Source: an uncultured Bacteroidales bacterium
GTDB lineage: Bacteria; Bacteroidota; Bacteroidia; Bacteroidales; Marinilabiliaceae
Direction: 5' to 3'
NCBI GenBank assembly: GCA_934699135.1
Contig: CAKUVM010000001.1
Span: forward strand, 62,001 to 126,000
DNA length: 64,000 bases
In this document: piece after piece, positions 51,983 through 60,099 of the stretch
Position numbering within the stretch: the first letter of the stretch is position 1
Layout of the letters: each line of letters begins with the position of its first letter
Notes under the pieces: model-generated
Databases searched by the model: none
What the model was told of the DNA's origin: nothing
What the model saw: only the letters and a program-made list of their open reading frames with translations
Made by a program: the position numbers and the translations under genes

Positions 51983-52018
51983 CAAGTTAGGTATCAACAA
52001 CAAAACAAAAACAAAAAA

Positions 52019-52576
52019 ATGGCAGTTAAAATCCGTCTGGCTCGTCATGGCCGCAAAGGCTACGCTTTCTACCACATCGTGGTAGCCGACGTAAGAGCGC
52101 CACGTGATGGCAAGTTCATCGAGCGCATCGGTTCTTACAACCCTAACACCAACCCCGCCACCATCGACGTGAACGCCGAGGCTGCCCTCCGTTGGCTCGC
52201 CAATGGCGCGCAGCCCACAGACACGGTGCGCAGCATCCTCTCCCGCGAGGGCGTCATGCTCCAGAAGCACCTCAACGTAGGCGTCAAGAAGGGCGCACTG
52301 ACCCAGGAGCAGGCCGACGCCAAGCTCGCGGCTTGGAAAGAGGAGAAGGCCAAGAAGCTCGCGGCCATCGCAAACAAGGCGGCCGACACCAAGGCAGCCA
52401 GCGCGAAGGCGCTGCAAGAGCAGGAGGCTAAAGTCAACGCCGAGCGCGCTGAGGCCATTGCTAAGAAGAAGGCAGAGGCCGAGGAGGCAAAGGCAGCTGA
52501 AGCAGCTGCAAAGGCCGCCGAGGAGGCGGCAAAGGCTGAGGAGGCGGCAGCCCCCGAGGCTCCCGCTGCCGAGTAA
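52019..52576 (+). CDS. rpsP: 30S ribosomal protein S16 with C-terminal extension
   Basis: A 185-residue S16. The conserved core is residues 1 to about 85 (VKIRLARHGRKGYAFYHIVV, RDGKFIERIGSYNPNTNPAT, ALRWLANGAQPTDTVRSIL). The remainder is an Ala/Lys/Glu-rich helical tail, about 60 residues of low complexity, as in other Bacteroidota S16 proteins. Alone on its transcript, between a TATATTCG promoter and a strong terminator. Highly regular codon use fits a ribosomal gene. Confidence 0.97.
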   Translation: MAVKIRLARHGRKGYAFYHIVVADVRAPRDGKFIERIGSYNPNTNPATIDVNAEAALRWLANGAQPTDTVRSILSREGVMLQKHLNVGVKKGALTQEQADAKLAAWKEEKAKKLAAIANKAADTKAASAKALQEQEAKVNAERAEAIAKKKAEAEEAKAAEAAAKAAEEAAKAEEAAAPEAPAAE

Positions 52577-52600
52577 AAAACGGCTAGCCCGACACAAACA

Positions 52601-52646
52601 AGATGCGGCGCACGAGGGTCACGGCCCTATGCGCCGCATCTTTTTT
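52601..52646 (+). terminator. Terminator after rpsP
   Basis: AGATGCGGCGCA (52601-52612) pairs with TGCGCCGCATCT (52630-52641), then six T. The hisH promoter follows five bases later. Confidence 0.92.
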
Positions 52647-52650
52647 GTCT

Positions 52651-52658
52651 TATCTTCG
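52651..52658 (+). promoter_or_regulatory. hisH promoter -7 box
   Basis: TATCTTCG, 16 bases before the hisH ATG and immediately after the rpsP terminator. Confidence 0.6.
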
Positions 52659-52674
52659 CGCCAAAGACAACGAA

Positions 52675-53274
52675 ATGAACATCGCGGTAGTGAAATATAA
52701 CGCCGGCAACATCCGCTCCGTACTCAACGCCTTGGAGCGGCTAGGCGTGACGGCGAACCTCACGGACAACCCTGACGAGCTCCGAAACGCCGACAAGGTG
52801 ATCTTCCCGGGTCAAGGCGAGGCCTCAACCACCATGGCGCACCTGCGGCAAACGGGACTGGCGCAGGTGATAAGGTCGCTGCGCAACCCCGTCTTGGGCA
52901 TCTGCGTGGGGATGCAGCTCCTCTGCGCGCACTCCGAGGAGGGCGACGTGGACTGCCTCGGAGTGTTCGACGCGCCCGTGAAGAGATTCCCGATACCGCA
53001 GCCCAACCCGCTCAACCTGAAAGTGCCGCAAATGGGGTGGAACAGCATCCACGACATCAGGCAACCACTCTTCTCCGCAGACATGGAGGGCGCCTATGTC
53101 TACTGCATCCACAGCTTCTACGTCCCCGTGTGCCAACACACCATAGCCACATCGACGCACACTGTGCAATATAGCAACGCCCTGCGGCGCGACAACTTCT
53201 TCGCCACGCAGTTCCACCCCGAGAAGAGCGGGTCGGTGGGCGAGAAAATATTGCGCAATTTCATTGAATTATAA
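52675..53274 (+). CDS. hisH: Imidazole glycerol phosphate synthase, glutaminase subunit
   Basis: Class I glutamine amidotransferase that feeds ammonia to HisF; 199 residues. The triad is Cys77 (GICVGMQ), His181 and Glu183 (FHPEKS). The start is MNIAVVKYNAGN; upstream in-frame codons would run into the rpsP terminator. hisA follows after 12 bases. hisF, the synthase partner, is not adjacent. Confidence 0.96.
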   Translation: MNIAVVKYNAGNIRSVLNALERLGVTANLTDNPDELRNADKVIFPGQGEASTTMAHLRQTGLAQVIRSLRNPVLGICVGMQLLCAHSEEGDVDCLGVFDAPVKRFPIPQPNPLNLKVPQMGWNSIHDIRQPLFSADMEGAYVYCIHSFYVPVCQHTIATSTHTVQYSNALRRDNFFATQFHPEKSGSVGEKILRNFIEL

Positions 53275-53286
53275 GACACCCGCCAT

Positions 53287-54006
53287 ATGGAGATTATTCC
53301 GGCCATCGACGTCATAGACGGCAAGTGCGTACGCCTGAGCAAAGGAGACTACGACACCAAGAAAGTGTATAACGAAGACCCGCTCGAGGTGGCGCGCCTT
53401 TTTGAGGATTGGGGCGTGAGCCGCCTCCACGTGGTGGACCTGGACGGAGCCAAGGCAGGCCACATCGTCAACCATCGGGTGCTGGACAAGATATGCGGCC
53501 ACACGGGCCTCACCGTGGACTTTGGCGGCGGGCTGAAGACAAGTGACGACCTGCGGATTGCCTTTGAGTGCGGCGCGGCCATGGTGACAGGCGGCAGCAT
53601 AGCCGTCAAGAACCCTGACGAGTTCCGAGGGTGGATTGAAAAATACGGGCCCGAAAAGATAATACTCGGGGCCGACGCCAAAGACCGCAAGATTGCCGTG
53701 AGCGGATGGACGGAGACATCGGGCCAAGACCTCATCCCGTTTGTGAGCGAATATCGCAAAAAGGGCATAAGCAAGGTGATTTGCACCGACATCAGCCGCG
53801 ACGGCATGCTGCAAGGCCCGGCCACGGAACTATATAAAGAGATGATGGCCGCGGTGGACGGCCTCTACGTCATAGCCAGCGGGGGCGTGGGGTCGGCCGC
53901 CGACATCGTGTCCCTCGCCGAGGCCGGCGTGCCGGCCGTGATTGTGGGCAAGGCCATATATGAGAAAAAAATATCGCGCGAAGACGTTGAGCGACTGAAC
54001 AAGTAG
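53287..54006 (+). CDS. hisA: ProFAR isomerase
   Basis: Amadori isomerase of histidine synthesis, 239-residue TIM barrel. Asp8 (IPAIDVIDGKCVRLSKGDY) and the Asp of ICTDISRDGMLQGP are the acid/base pair; phosphate loops are DFGGGLKTSDDL and ASGGVGSAADI. Co-transcribed with hisH. Neither hisF nor hisIE follows; the next gene belongs to a metal-efflux operon. Confidence 0.95.
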   Translation: MEIIPAIDVIDGKCVRLSKGDYDTKKVYNEDPLEVARLFEDWGVSRLHVVDLDGAKAGHIVNHRVLDKICGHTGLTVDFGGGLKTSDDLRIAFECGAAMVTGGSIAVKNPDEFRGWIEKYGPEKIILGADAKDRKIAVSGWTETSGQDLIPFVSEYRKKGISKVICTDISRDGMLQGPATELYKEMMAAVDGLYVIASGGVGSAADIVSLAEAGVPAVIVGKAIYEKKISREDVERLNK

Positions 54007-54014
54007 CCGCTTCT

Positions 54015-54061
54015 GCCAGTTTTTTTTGCAAACAAGTTGCAAAACTGGCGAGATAACTTTG
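54015..54061 (+). promoter_or_regulatory. Promoter and palindromic operator of the metal-efflux operon
   Basis: TTTTGCAA-ACAAG-TTGCAAAA (54024-54044) is a perfect 8-bp inverted repeat with a 5-base spacer. It is extended by GCCAG/CTGGC arms offset by four extra T on the left. It ends 9 bases before a TAACTTTG -7 box (54054-54061), so a bound protein would block or remodel the promoter. The -7 box ends 8 bases before the ATG at 54070. The regulator is not encoded nearby. Confidence 0.65.
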
Positions 54062-54069
54062 CGAACGAC

Positions 54070-54471
54070 ATGAAAGGGGGCAAGGCAAAAACACTGTTTA
54101 TCATGATGGCCGTGGCGGTGCTGTCGCTGCTCACGGCCTCGGCGACCCCTCACCACCACCATCATGGCGCGGCCTGCGCCGTGGTGGCCCACTGCCTTGC
54201 CGACAATGAGGACAACGACGAGCACACGGGTCACAAAGGCGACCAGACAACTTGCATTGAGAAAGAGGCTTTCGTGACCTCGCGGGGCGCAGGCGCGCCA
54301 TGGGCGCACTTCTTCCAGACGTCGGCCACCCACGCCAGAGTGGCCGCACCGCTCACCCCGTCAAGCGTAAGGGACAAAAAGCCGCAGGCGGAGCCGCAGT
54401 CCGCCACACCGCGCAAGGGGTGGGAGGCCCATGCGCAAAGGAGGGGGCCGCCCTCACGGCCGCAAATCTGA
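54070..54471 (+). CDS. Small exported His-rich protein at the head of the metal-efflux operon
   Basis: A 133-residue protein with a signal or anchor sequence (TLFIMMAVAVLSLLTASA) followed by five consecutive His, two further Cys/His clusters (AACAVVAHC, DEHTGHKGDQTTC) and a basic, disordered C-terminus. The His and Cys content suggests periplasmic binding of a soft or borderline metal. The frame opens at 54037, but the promoter lies between, so ATG 54070 is the start. It precedes an RND metal-efflux set, as small His-rich proteins often do. No characterised family is claimed. Confidence 0.7.
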   Translation: MKGGKAKTLFIMMAVAVLSLLTASATPHHHHHGAACAVVAHCLADNEDNDEHTGHKGDQTTCIEKEAFVTSRGAGAPWAHFFQTSATHARVAAPLTPSSVRDKKPQAEPQSATPRKGWEAHAQRRGPPSRPQI

Positions 54472-54569
54472 CGGGAGGCCGCCAATCAGCGTGGCACCCG
54501 CATTCTCCGAGACTAACGTTTTTTTTCATATTCTGCCCCAGACCCGCGCCACAAAGGAGCGGGGCGCGT

Positions 54570-54587
54570 GGCGCGTAATTACGCGCC
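54570..54587 (+). promoter_or_regulatory. Perfect 18-bp palindrome before the efflux adaptor gene
   Basis: GGCGCGTAATTACGCGCC, followed by TTTCCC and, 30 bases on, a run of eight G (54618-54625). Could be an intra-operon attenuating hairpin or a second operator. Confidence 0.45.
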
Positions 54588-54654
54588 TTTCCCTCAACTC
54601 ATCTCGGAGGGAGAGGCGGGGGGGGCGAAATGAAAACTCTCAATCAAAAAAATC

Positions 54655-55824
54655 ATGACCAAGATATTGACACTTGCCGCGGGATTACTTGCCGCGGCGC
54701 TTTGCGCAAGTTGCCACCCGCAAGGCGGGCGTGAGGAACACGACCACGCCAAACACCACGATGGCGAGGAACGGCCCGAAGCGCACAACCCAGACGAGAT
54801 ACACATGGACGAGCACCAAGCGCGGAACGCAGGTTTGCGCACGGAGCGAGTCTCGCCCGCGCCTTTCGCCGCCACCTTGCGAGTGGGGGGGACGATAGAG
54901 TCCGCCCCCGGCGCGGCCATTGCCATTGTGGCCCCGCAGGCGGGCCTGGTGAGCATGGCGGGAGACGGGCTGGCCGAGGGCATGTTTGTGGAGGCCGGGC
55001 AGACGTTGGCCACCATATCGGGCAAGGCTCTGCAAGAGGGCGACGCGGCGCAGCGCGCGAAACTGGACTATGAGGCCGCCCGGAAAGAGTTGGCCAGGGC
55101 CAAGGAGCTGGTGAAAGACAACATCATATCCGCCAAAGAATTTGAGCAGGCCGAGCTTCGCCACGCCACGGCCAAGGCCGCCTATGACGCCACAGCCTCG
55201 CGGCAGACAGCGGGCGGCGTCGCCGTCAAAGCCGGCACCAGTGGCCACATTGTGCGCCGGGCCGTGGAACAAGGGCAATACGCCGGGGTGGGGCAGACGC
55301 TCTTTGTCATTGAGCACTGCGGGCGCAAGAGGCTGCGGGCCGACGTGCCGGAGCGGCACTACGGCGACTTGGGCAAAGTGGCGTCGGCCAACTTCAGCGT
55401 GGCATCTTCACAAACCGTGCAGAGGCTGGACCAGATGGGCGGCAAGCTCGTCTCGTTTGGCAAAGCCATGGAGGCCGGCACGCCCTACATCCCCGTCACT
55501 TTCGAATTTTCCGACCCGCGCGAGGACTTCATCGCCGGCCAATATGCCGACGTGACCCTCACGCTTAACTGTGGCAAGGAGGCCTTAAGCGTGCCGACGG
55601 AGGCCGTCATTGAGAGCCAAGGGCTCAACTTCGTCTATGTCAAGAACCCCGGCGAGGCAGGGTCATACCTGCGCCGCGAGGTCAGACTCGGCTCGACAGA
55701 CGGCATCAGGGTCGAAGTATTGAGCGGCCTCACGGCCGGAGAAGAGGTGGTGACGGCGGGCGCGCGCAGACTCCATTTGGCCGGAGCGTCGGCCGCGATC
55801 CCGGCGCACACACATAACCACTAA
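54655..55824 (+). CDS. RND metal-efflux periplasmic adaptor (CusB/CzcB type)
   Basis: A 389-residue membrane fusion lipoprotein (lipobox LCASC, Cys20). The N-terminus is His-rich (EEHDHAKHHDGEE) and the C-terminus ends HTHNH, suggesting metal capture and delivery. Barrel-sandwich (GLVSMAGDGLAEGMFVEAGQ, AGTSGHIVRRAVEQGQYAGV), a helical hairpin (ARKELARAKELVKDNIIS) and a beta-barrel domain (DPREDFIAGQYADVTLTL) are visible in order. It links the inner-membrane pump to the outer-membrane channel; both genes follow. Confidence 0.92.
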   Translation: MTKILTLAAGLLAAALCASCHPQGGREEHDHAKHHDGEERPEAHNPDEIHMDEHQARNAGLRTERVSPAPFAATLRVGGTIESAPGAAIAIVAPQAGLVSMAGDGLAEGMFVEAGQTLATISGKALQEGDAAQRAKLDYEAARKELARAKELVKDNIISAKEFEQAELRHATAKAAYDATASRQTAGGVAVKAGTSGHIVRRAVEQGQYAGVGQTLFVIEHCGRKRLRADVPERHYGDLGKVASANFSVASSQTVQRLDQMGGKLVSFGKAMEAGTPYIPVTFEFSDPREDFIAGQYADVTLTLNCGKEALSVPTEAVIESQGLNFVYVKNPGEAGSYLRREVRLGSTDGIRVEVLSGLTAGEEVVTAGARRLHLAGASAAIPAHTHNH

Positions 55825-55828
55825 GGCC

Positions 55829-58800
55829 ATGCTGGACAGGATCATACGTTTCTCTCTAGAGAACAGGTTGGCCATAGCCATATCGGCCATTCTCATTTTC
55901 CTGGCGGGCCTCTACGCGTCCACCACCATGGACGTCGACGTGTTCCCCGACCTCAACGCCCCCACCGTCGTCGTCATGACCGAGGCGCGCGGCATGGCCG
56001 CCGAGGAGGTGGAGCAGCTCGTAACGTTCCCTCTTGAGACGTCCGTCAACGGGGCCGCGGGCGTGCGCCGCGTGCGCTCATCATCCACCACGGGTTTTTC
56101 CGTCGTGTGGGTGGAGTTTGAGTGGGGCGCCGACGTCTATCTGGCGCGGCAGATTGTGTCAGAGAAAATAGCCGCCGCGCGCGGCCTGCTGCCCAAGACC
56201 GTGGGCGACCCCACACTAGGGCCACAGTCGTCAATCTTGGGCGAGATCATGTTTGTGTCCCTCACGGCAGACAGCACGTCGGCCCGCGACTTGCGCACCA
56301 TTGCCGACTGGGTCATACGCCCCAGGCTCTTGGCAACGGGCGGCGTGGCTCAGGTGTCGGTGCTTGGCGGCGACGTGATGGAATATCAGATTCGCGCGGA
56401 CTTGGGGCGGATGCGATCACTTGGCGTGACGCTCGCCGACTTGCGCGAGGCCGTGGACGGCATGAACCTCAACGCCGCCGGCGGCACGCTCTATGAGTAT
56501 GGCAATGAATACATCATCCGCGGCATGACGGCCACGACAGACACCATTGAGATGGCCAAAGCAGCCGGGAGGACGGCAGACGGGAGGTCCCTGGCTCTGG
56601 CCGACGTGGCCACCGTGGGCGCGGGGGCCAAGGAGCCCCGCACCGGGGTGGCCTCGCATGACGGACGCCCGGCCGTGTTCCTCACCGTGAGCAAACAGCC
56701 AGCGGCCAGCACTCTGGACCTGACGGCGGAGCTAGACAACACGCTGGACGCCATAAGGCCCGAGCTGCCGCCCGACGTGAAGATGAGCACAGACATATAT
56801 CGGCAAGAGAGGTTTATCAACAGCTCGATAGACAATGTGAAAGAGGCCCTCGCGGAGGGCGGCGTCTTTGTGGCCCTGGTGCTATTCATCTTCCTGATGA
56901 ACGCGCGGACCACCGTCATATCGCTCGTCACCATACCGCTGTCTCTCCTCATGAGCATCCTGACGCTCAAGGTCATGGGCCTCACCATCAACACCATGAG
57001 CCTGGGAGGCATGGCCATAGCCATAGGCTCGCTGGTAGATGACGCCATTGTTGACGTGGAGAACGTCTTCAAGCGGCTGCGCGAAAACGCCGCCTTGCCG
57101 GCCGCCGAGCGCAAGCCCAAGCTGACGGTGGTCTTTGAGGCGTCGCGAGAGGTGCGCCTGCCCATTCTCAACTCAACCCTCATCATCATTGTCAGCTTCG
57201 CGCCGCTCTTCTTCCTCTCTGGCATAGAGGGCAGAATGCTGGCTCCGCTCGGCGCGGCTTTCATCACCTCGCTCGTGGCGTCAACCATCGTGGCGCTCAC
57301 GCTCACACCCGTCTTGAGCAGCTGGCTCCTGGGAGGCGAGGGGCGCGACACCCGCGAGCCCATTGTGGAGCGGAAGTTGAAAGGGCTGTATTCCCGCGCG
57401 CTGGCGGGGGCCATGCGCCGCTGGCGTGGAGTCTTGGCCGGCACGGCCGCGGCGTTGGCGGGGGCGTTGGTCGTCTTCTCGTTCCTTGGCGCCAGCTTCC
57501 TGCCGCCGTTCAACGAGGGCTCATTCACCATCAACGTCAGCACATTGCCCGGAGTGTCGCTCGCAGAGTCAGACTCCATAGGCCTCCAGGCCGAACGCGC
57601 GCTGCTGTCAATCCCAGAAATCAAGACGGTGGGCCGCAAGACGGGGCGCGCCGAGCTAGACGAGCACGCGCTGGGCGTCAACGTGTCAGAGCTAGAGGCC
57701 CCTTATGAGCTGGGAGAACGCGGCAAAGACGAGCTTATGGCCGACATCCGGCGCAGGCTGGGCGAGATAGGCGGCGTGAGCGTAGAGGTGGGCTCGCCCA
57801 TATCGCACAGGATAGACGCCATGCTCTCCGGCTCGCGCGCAGGCTTGGCCATCAAACTCTTCGGCACAGACCTGAACAAGATGTTTCAGCTTGGCAATCA
57901 GATAAAGGAGGCCATCTCCGGCATCGATGGCCTGGCAGACCTCAATGTGGAGCAGCAAGTGGAGCGGCCTCAGTTGCAAATAGTGCCGCGCCGCGACATG
58001 CTTGTCAAATATGGCGTCACGCTGCCAGACTTCGCCAGGGCTGTGGGCGTGCTGCTGGCGGGCGAGACCGTCTCTACCGTCTATGAGGGCGAGAGGGCCT
58101 TTGACCTCACCCTGAAAGTCGATGCCGACAGCCGCTCCACGGCCGACCGCATCGCCGACCTGATGGTTGACGGGGCGGCGGGCAAAGTGCCGATGGCCTG
58201 CCTGGCAGACATCCGCTCGGCCTTGGGTCCCAACACCATCAACCGCGAGAACGTGGCCCGCAAGATTGTCATCTCGGCCAACGTGGCCGGGCGCGACCTC
58301 GTCAGCGTGGTGGACGATGTGCGACAGGCCGTGGCGAGTGGCGTGAAGCTGCCCGAGGGCTACCACGTGGAGTATGGCGGACAGTTTGAGAGCGAGCAGT
58401 CTGCCGCGCGCACGCTGCTGGTGGCGTCTGCCCTGTCCATACTGGTCATATTCTTGCTGCTCTACAACCAGTTTAAAGACAGCGTCCAGGCCGCCGTGGT
58501 GCTTGTCAACCTGCCCCTGGCGCTCATTGGCGGCGTGATGGCCATCCGGCTCACGGGCGGCGTGGTCAGCATCCCTGCCATCATAGGCTTCATCTCGCTC
58601 TTCGGCATAGCCACGCGAAACGGAATGCTGCTCATAGCCCGTTACAACGAGCTGCGAGCCGAGGGGCGCACGCTCGATGACAGCGTGGCCACAGGCTCCG
58701 CCGACCGCCTCAACCCCATTCTCATGACGGCGCTGACATCAGCCCTGGCCATGGTGCCACTGGTGGCGGGCGGAGACCTGCCAGGCAATGAGATCCAGAG

Positions 58801-58900
58801 CCCTATGGCCAAAGTGATTTTGGGCGGGTTGGTCACGTCCACGTTGCTCAACGGCTTCATCGTGCCAATAGTCTACACCCTCATCCACAAAGAGAAATAA
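55829..58900 (+). CDS. Heavy-metal RND efflux pump (CusA/CzcA family)
   Basis: A 1023-residue inner-membrane proton-driven pump with 12 transmembrane helices and two large periplasmic loops. HME-RND signatures: VDVFPDLNAPTVVVMTEARG, NGAAGVRRVRSSS and the TM4 motif GGMAIAIGSLVDDAIVDVEN (393-412) with Asp404-Asp405 for proton relay. The VDDAIVDVEN form differs from the VDAAIVMIEN of CusA and the VDGAVV of CzcA, so the exported metal is not assigned. The gene starts 4 bases after the adaptor stop. Confidence 0.93.
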   Translation: MLDRIIRFSLENRLAIAISAILIFLAGLYASTTMDVDVFPDLNAPTVVVMTEARGMAAEEVEQLVTFPLETSVNGAAGVRRVRSSSTTGFSVVWVEFEWGADVYLARQIVSEKIAAARGLLPKTVGDPTLGPQSSILGEIMFVSLTADSTSARDLRTIADWVIRPRLLATGGVAQVSVLGGDVMEYQIRADLGRMRSLGVTLADLREAVDGMNLNAAGGTLYEYGNEYIIRGMTATTDTIEMAKAAGRTADGRSLALADVATVGAGAKEPRTGVASHDGRPAVFLTVSKQPAASTLDLTAELDNTLDAIRPELPPDVKMSTDIYRQERFINSSIDNVKEALAEGGVFVALVLFIFLMNARTTVISLVTIPLSLLMSILTLKVMGLTINTMSLGGMAIAIGSLVDDAIVDVENVFKRLRENAALPAAERKPKLTVVFEASREVRLPILNSTLIIIVSFAPLFFLSGIEGRMLAPLGAAFITSLVASTIVALTLTPVLSSWLLGGEGRDTREPIVERKLKGLYSRALAGAMRRWRGVLAGTAAALAGALVVFSFLGASFLPPFNEGSFTINVSTLPGVSLAESDSIGLQAERALLSIPEIKTVGRKTGRAELDEHALGVNVSELEAPYELGERGKDELMADIRRRLGEIGGVSVEVGSPISHRIDAMLSGSRAGLAIKLFGTDLNKMFQLGNQIKEAISGIDGLADLNVEQQVERPQLQIVPRRDMLVKYGVTLPDFARAVGVLLAGETVSTVYEGERAFDLTLKVDADSRSTADRIADLMVDGAAGKVPMACLADIRSALGPNTINRENVARKIVISANVAGRDLVSVVDDVRQAVASGVKLPEGYHVEYGGQFESEQSAARTLLVASALSILVIFLLLYNQFKDSVQAAVVLVNLPLALIGGVMAIRLTGGVVSIPAIIGFISLFGIATRNGMLLIARYNELRAEGRTLDDSVATGSADRLNPILMTALTSALAMVPLVAGGDLPGNEIQSPMAKVILGGLVTSTLLNGFIVPIVYTLIHKEK

Positions 58901-58902
58901 TC

Positions 58903-60060
58903 ATGAAAACAAAGATAATAACCGTCATCGCCACACTGCTTGGCACCGCTGCTCAAGCCCAGACCATGGAGCGCGCGCTTGAGCTTGTCGAGGCCAACAA
59001 CCTTGAGCTCGCGGCCATGAGGCTAGAGGCCGACGCCGCCAAGGCTGCCAACGCGGCGGAGCGCAAAATGCCAACCCTGGAGGCCGAAGTGGCCTACTTG
59101 TGGCCAGGCAGGAAAGACGTGAGCGTGAGCCAGCCCCTCGACTGGGCCACCATGGGCGGGCAGCGACGGCGCACGGCCGCGGCCAAAGACTCCCTGGCCG
59201 ACATCCGCTACGCCGCGGCCCGGCAAGAGGTGCTGCTAGAAGCCAAACTGGCCTGCATCGGGATCACGCACCTCAACCGTCTGCTGCGCAACCGACAGGA
59301 GCGGGCCGACATTGCCCGCCAAATGGCGCAGGCGGCCCGGAAAAGGCTCGCGGCGGGAGACTCCCGACAGGCCGACGTGAACAACGCCGAGCTGGCCTAC
59401 GCCACCGCGCGCAACCAACTGGCCAGGGCGCAGGCCGAGGCCGACGAGACACGAGCGCGCCTGACGGCTCTCAACGGGGGCAAGCCCATTGAGATGACAG
59501 ACACCGCCTACGCGCCCACGCCACTGCCCGCGCGGTTTGACGACTGGTACCCACTGGTGGAAGGGAGGCTGCCGCAACTGCTCACAGCACGGGCCGAAGC
59601 CAGCGCTGCGCGCCACAGGCAGGCCGAGACTAGGCTCGAGTCCCTGCCCAAGCTGTCGGTGGGCTTCAGGGGTGAGTTTTCGGAAGAAGAGAAATACAAG
59701 GGCGCTGCCGTGGGCATAGGGCTGCCGCTATGGTCTGGCCGAGCCAACCGACGCTCCGCGGCCTTGGCCGCCAAGGCCGCCAAGGCCAAGCAAGCGGCCT
59801 GCCGCGAGACGACGCGGGCCACCTTGGAGGCGGCTTTCGCCAAGACCCAGATGCTGGGACGGATTGCCAGTGAGCAACGCATGACGTTGGAGATGACGAG
59901 CAACGCCGCCCTGCTGCGCAAAGCCGTCCTGGCCGGCGAGATGTCCGCCACCGAGGCCCTTATGGCCATGAGCCTCTACTTCGAGGCCGCAGAGGAGGCC
60001 CTTATGGCCGAGCGCGACTATCAAGAGGCCCTGGCGCGCCTCACCGCCGCCACCCTCTAG
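58903..60060 (+). CDS. TolC-family outer-membrane efflux protein (CusC/CzcC type)
   Basis: A 385-residue outer-membrane channel with signal peptide (IITVIATLLGTAAQAQ) and two coiled-coil repeats of the TolC fold (ALELVEANNLELAAMRLEAD; AARKRLAAGDSRQADVNNAE; and the C-terminal ATEALMAMSLYFEAAEEALM). Length is at the short end of the family. It follows the pump by two bases and completes the tripartite exporter. Confidence 0.9.
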   Translation: MKTKIITVIATLLGTAAQAQTMERALELVEANNLELAAMRLEADAAKAANAAERKMPTLEAEVAYLWPGRKDVSVSQPLDWATMGGQRRRTAAAKDSLADIRYAAARQEVLLEAKLACIGITHLNRLLRNRQERADIARQMAQAARKRLAAGDSRQADVNNAELAYATARNQLARAQAEADETRARLTALNGGKPIEMTDTAYAPTPLPARFDDWYPLVEGRLPQLLTARAEASAARHRQAETRLESLPKLSVGFRGEFSEEEKYKGAAVGIGLPLWSGRANRRSAALAAKAAKAKQAACRETTRATLEAAFAKTQMLGRIASEQRMTLEMTSNAALLRKAVLAGEMSATEALMAMSLYFEAAEEALMAERDYQEALARLTAATL

Positions 60061-60083
60061 CCCCCTAAGGGCGCAAAAGGGAC

Positions 60084-60091
60084 TATCTTCG
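60084..60091 (+). promoter_or_regulatory. -7 box of the tRNA methyltransferase gene
   Basis: TATCTTCG ending 8 bases before the ATG at 60100, the same spacing as at 54070 and 18178; suggests a leaderless mRNA. Confidence 0.55.
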
Positions 60092-60099
60092 CGGCACAT

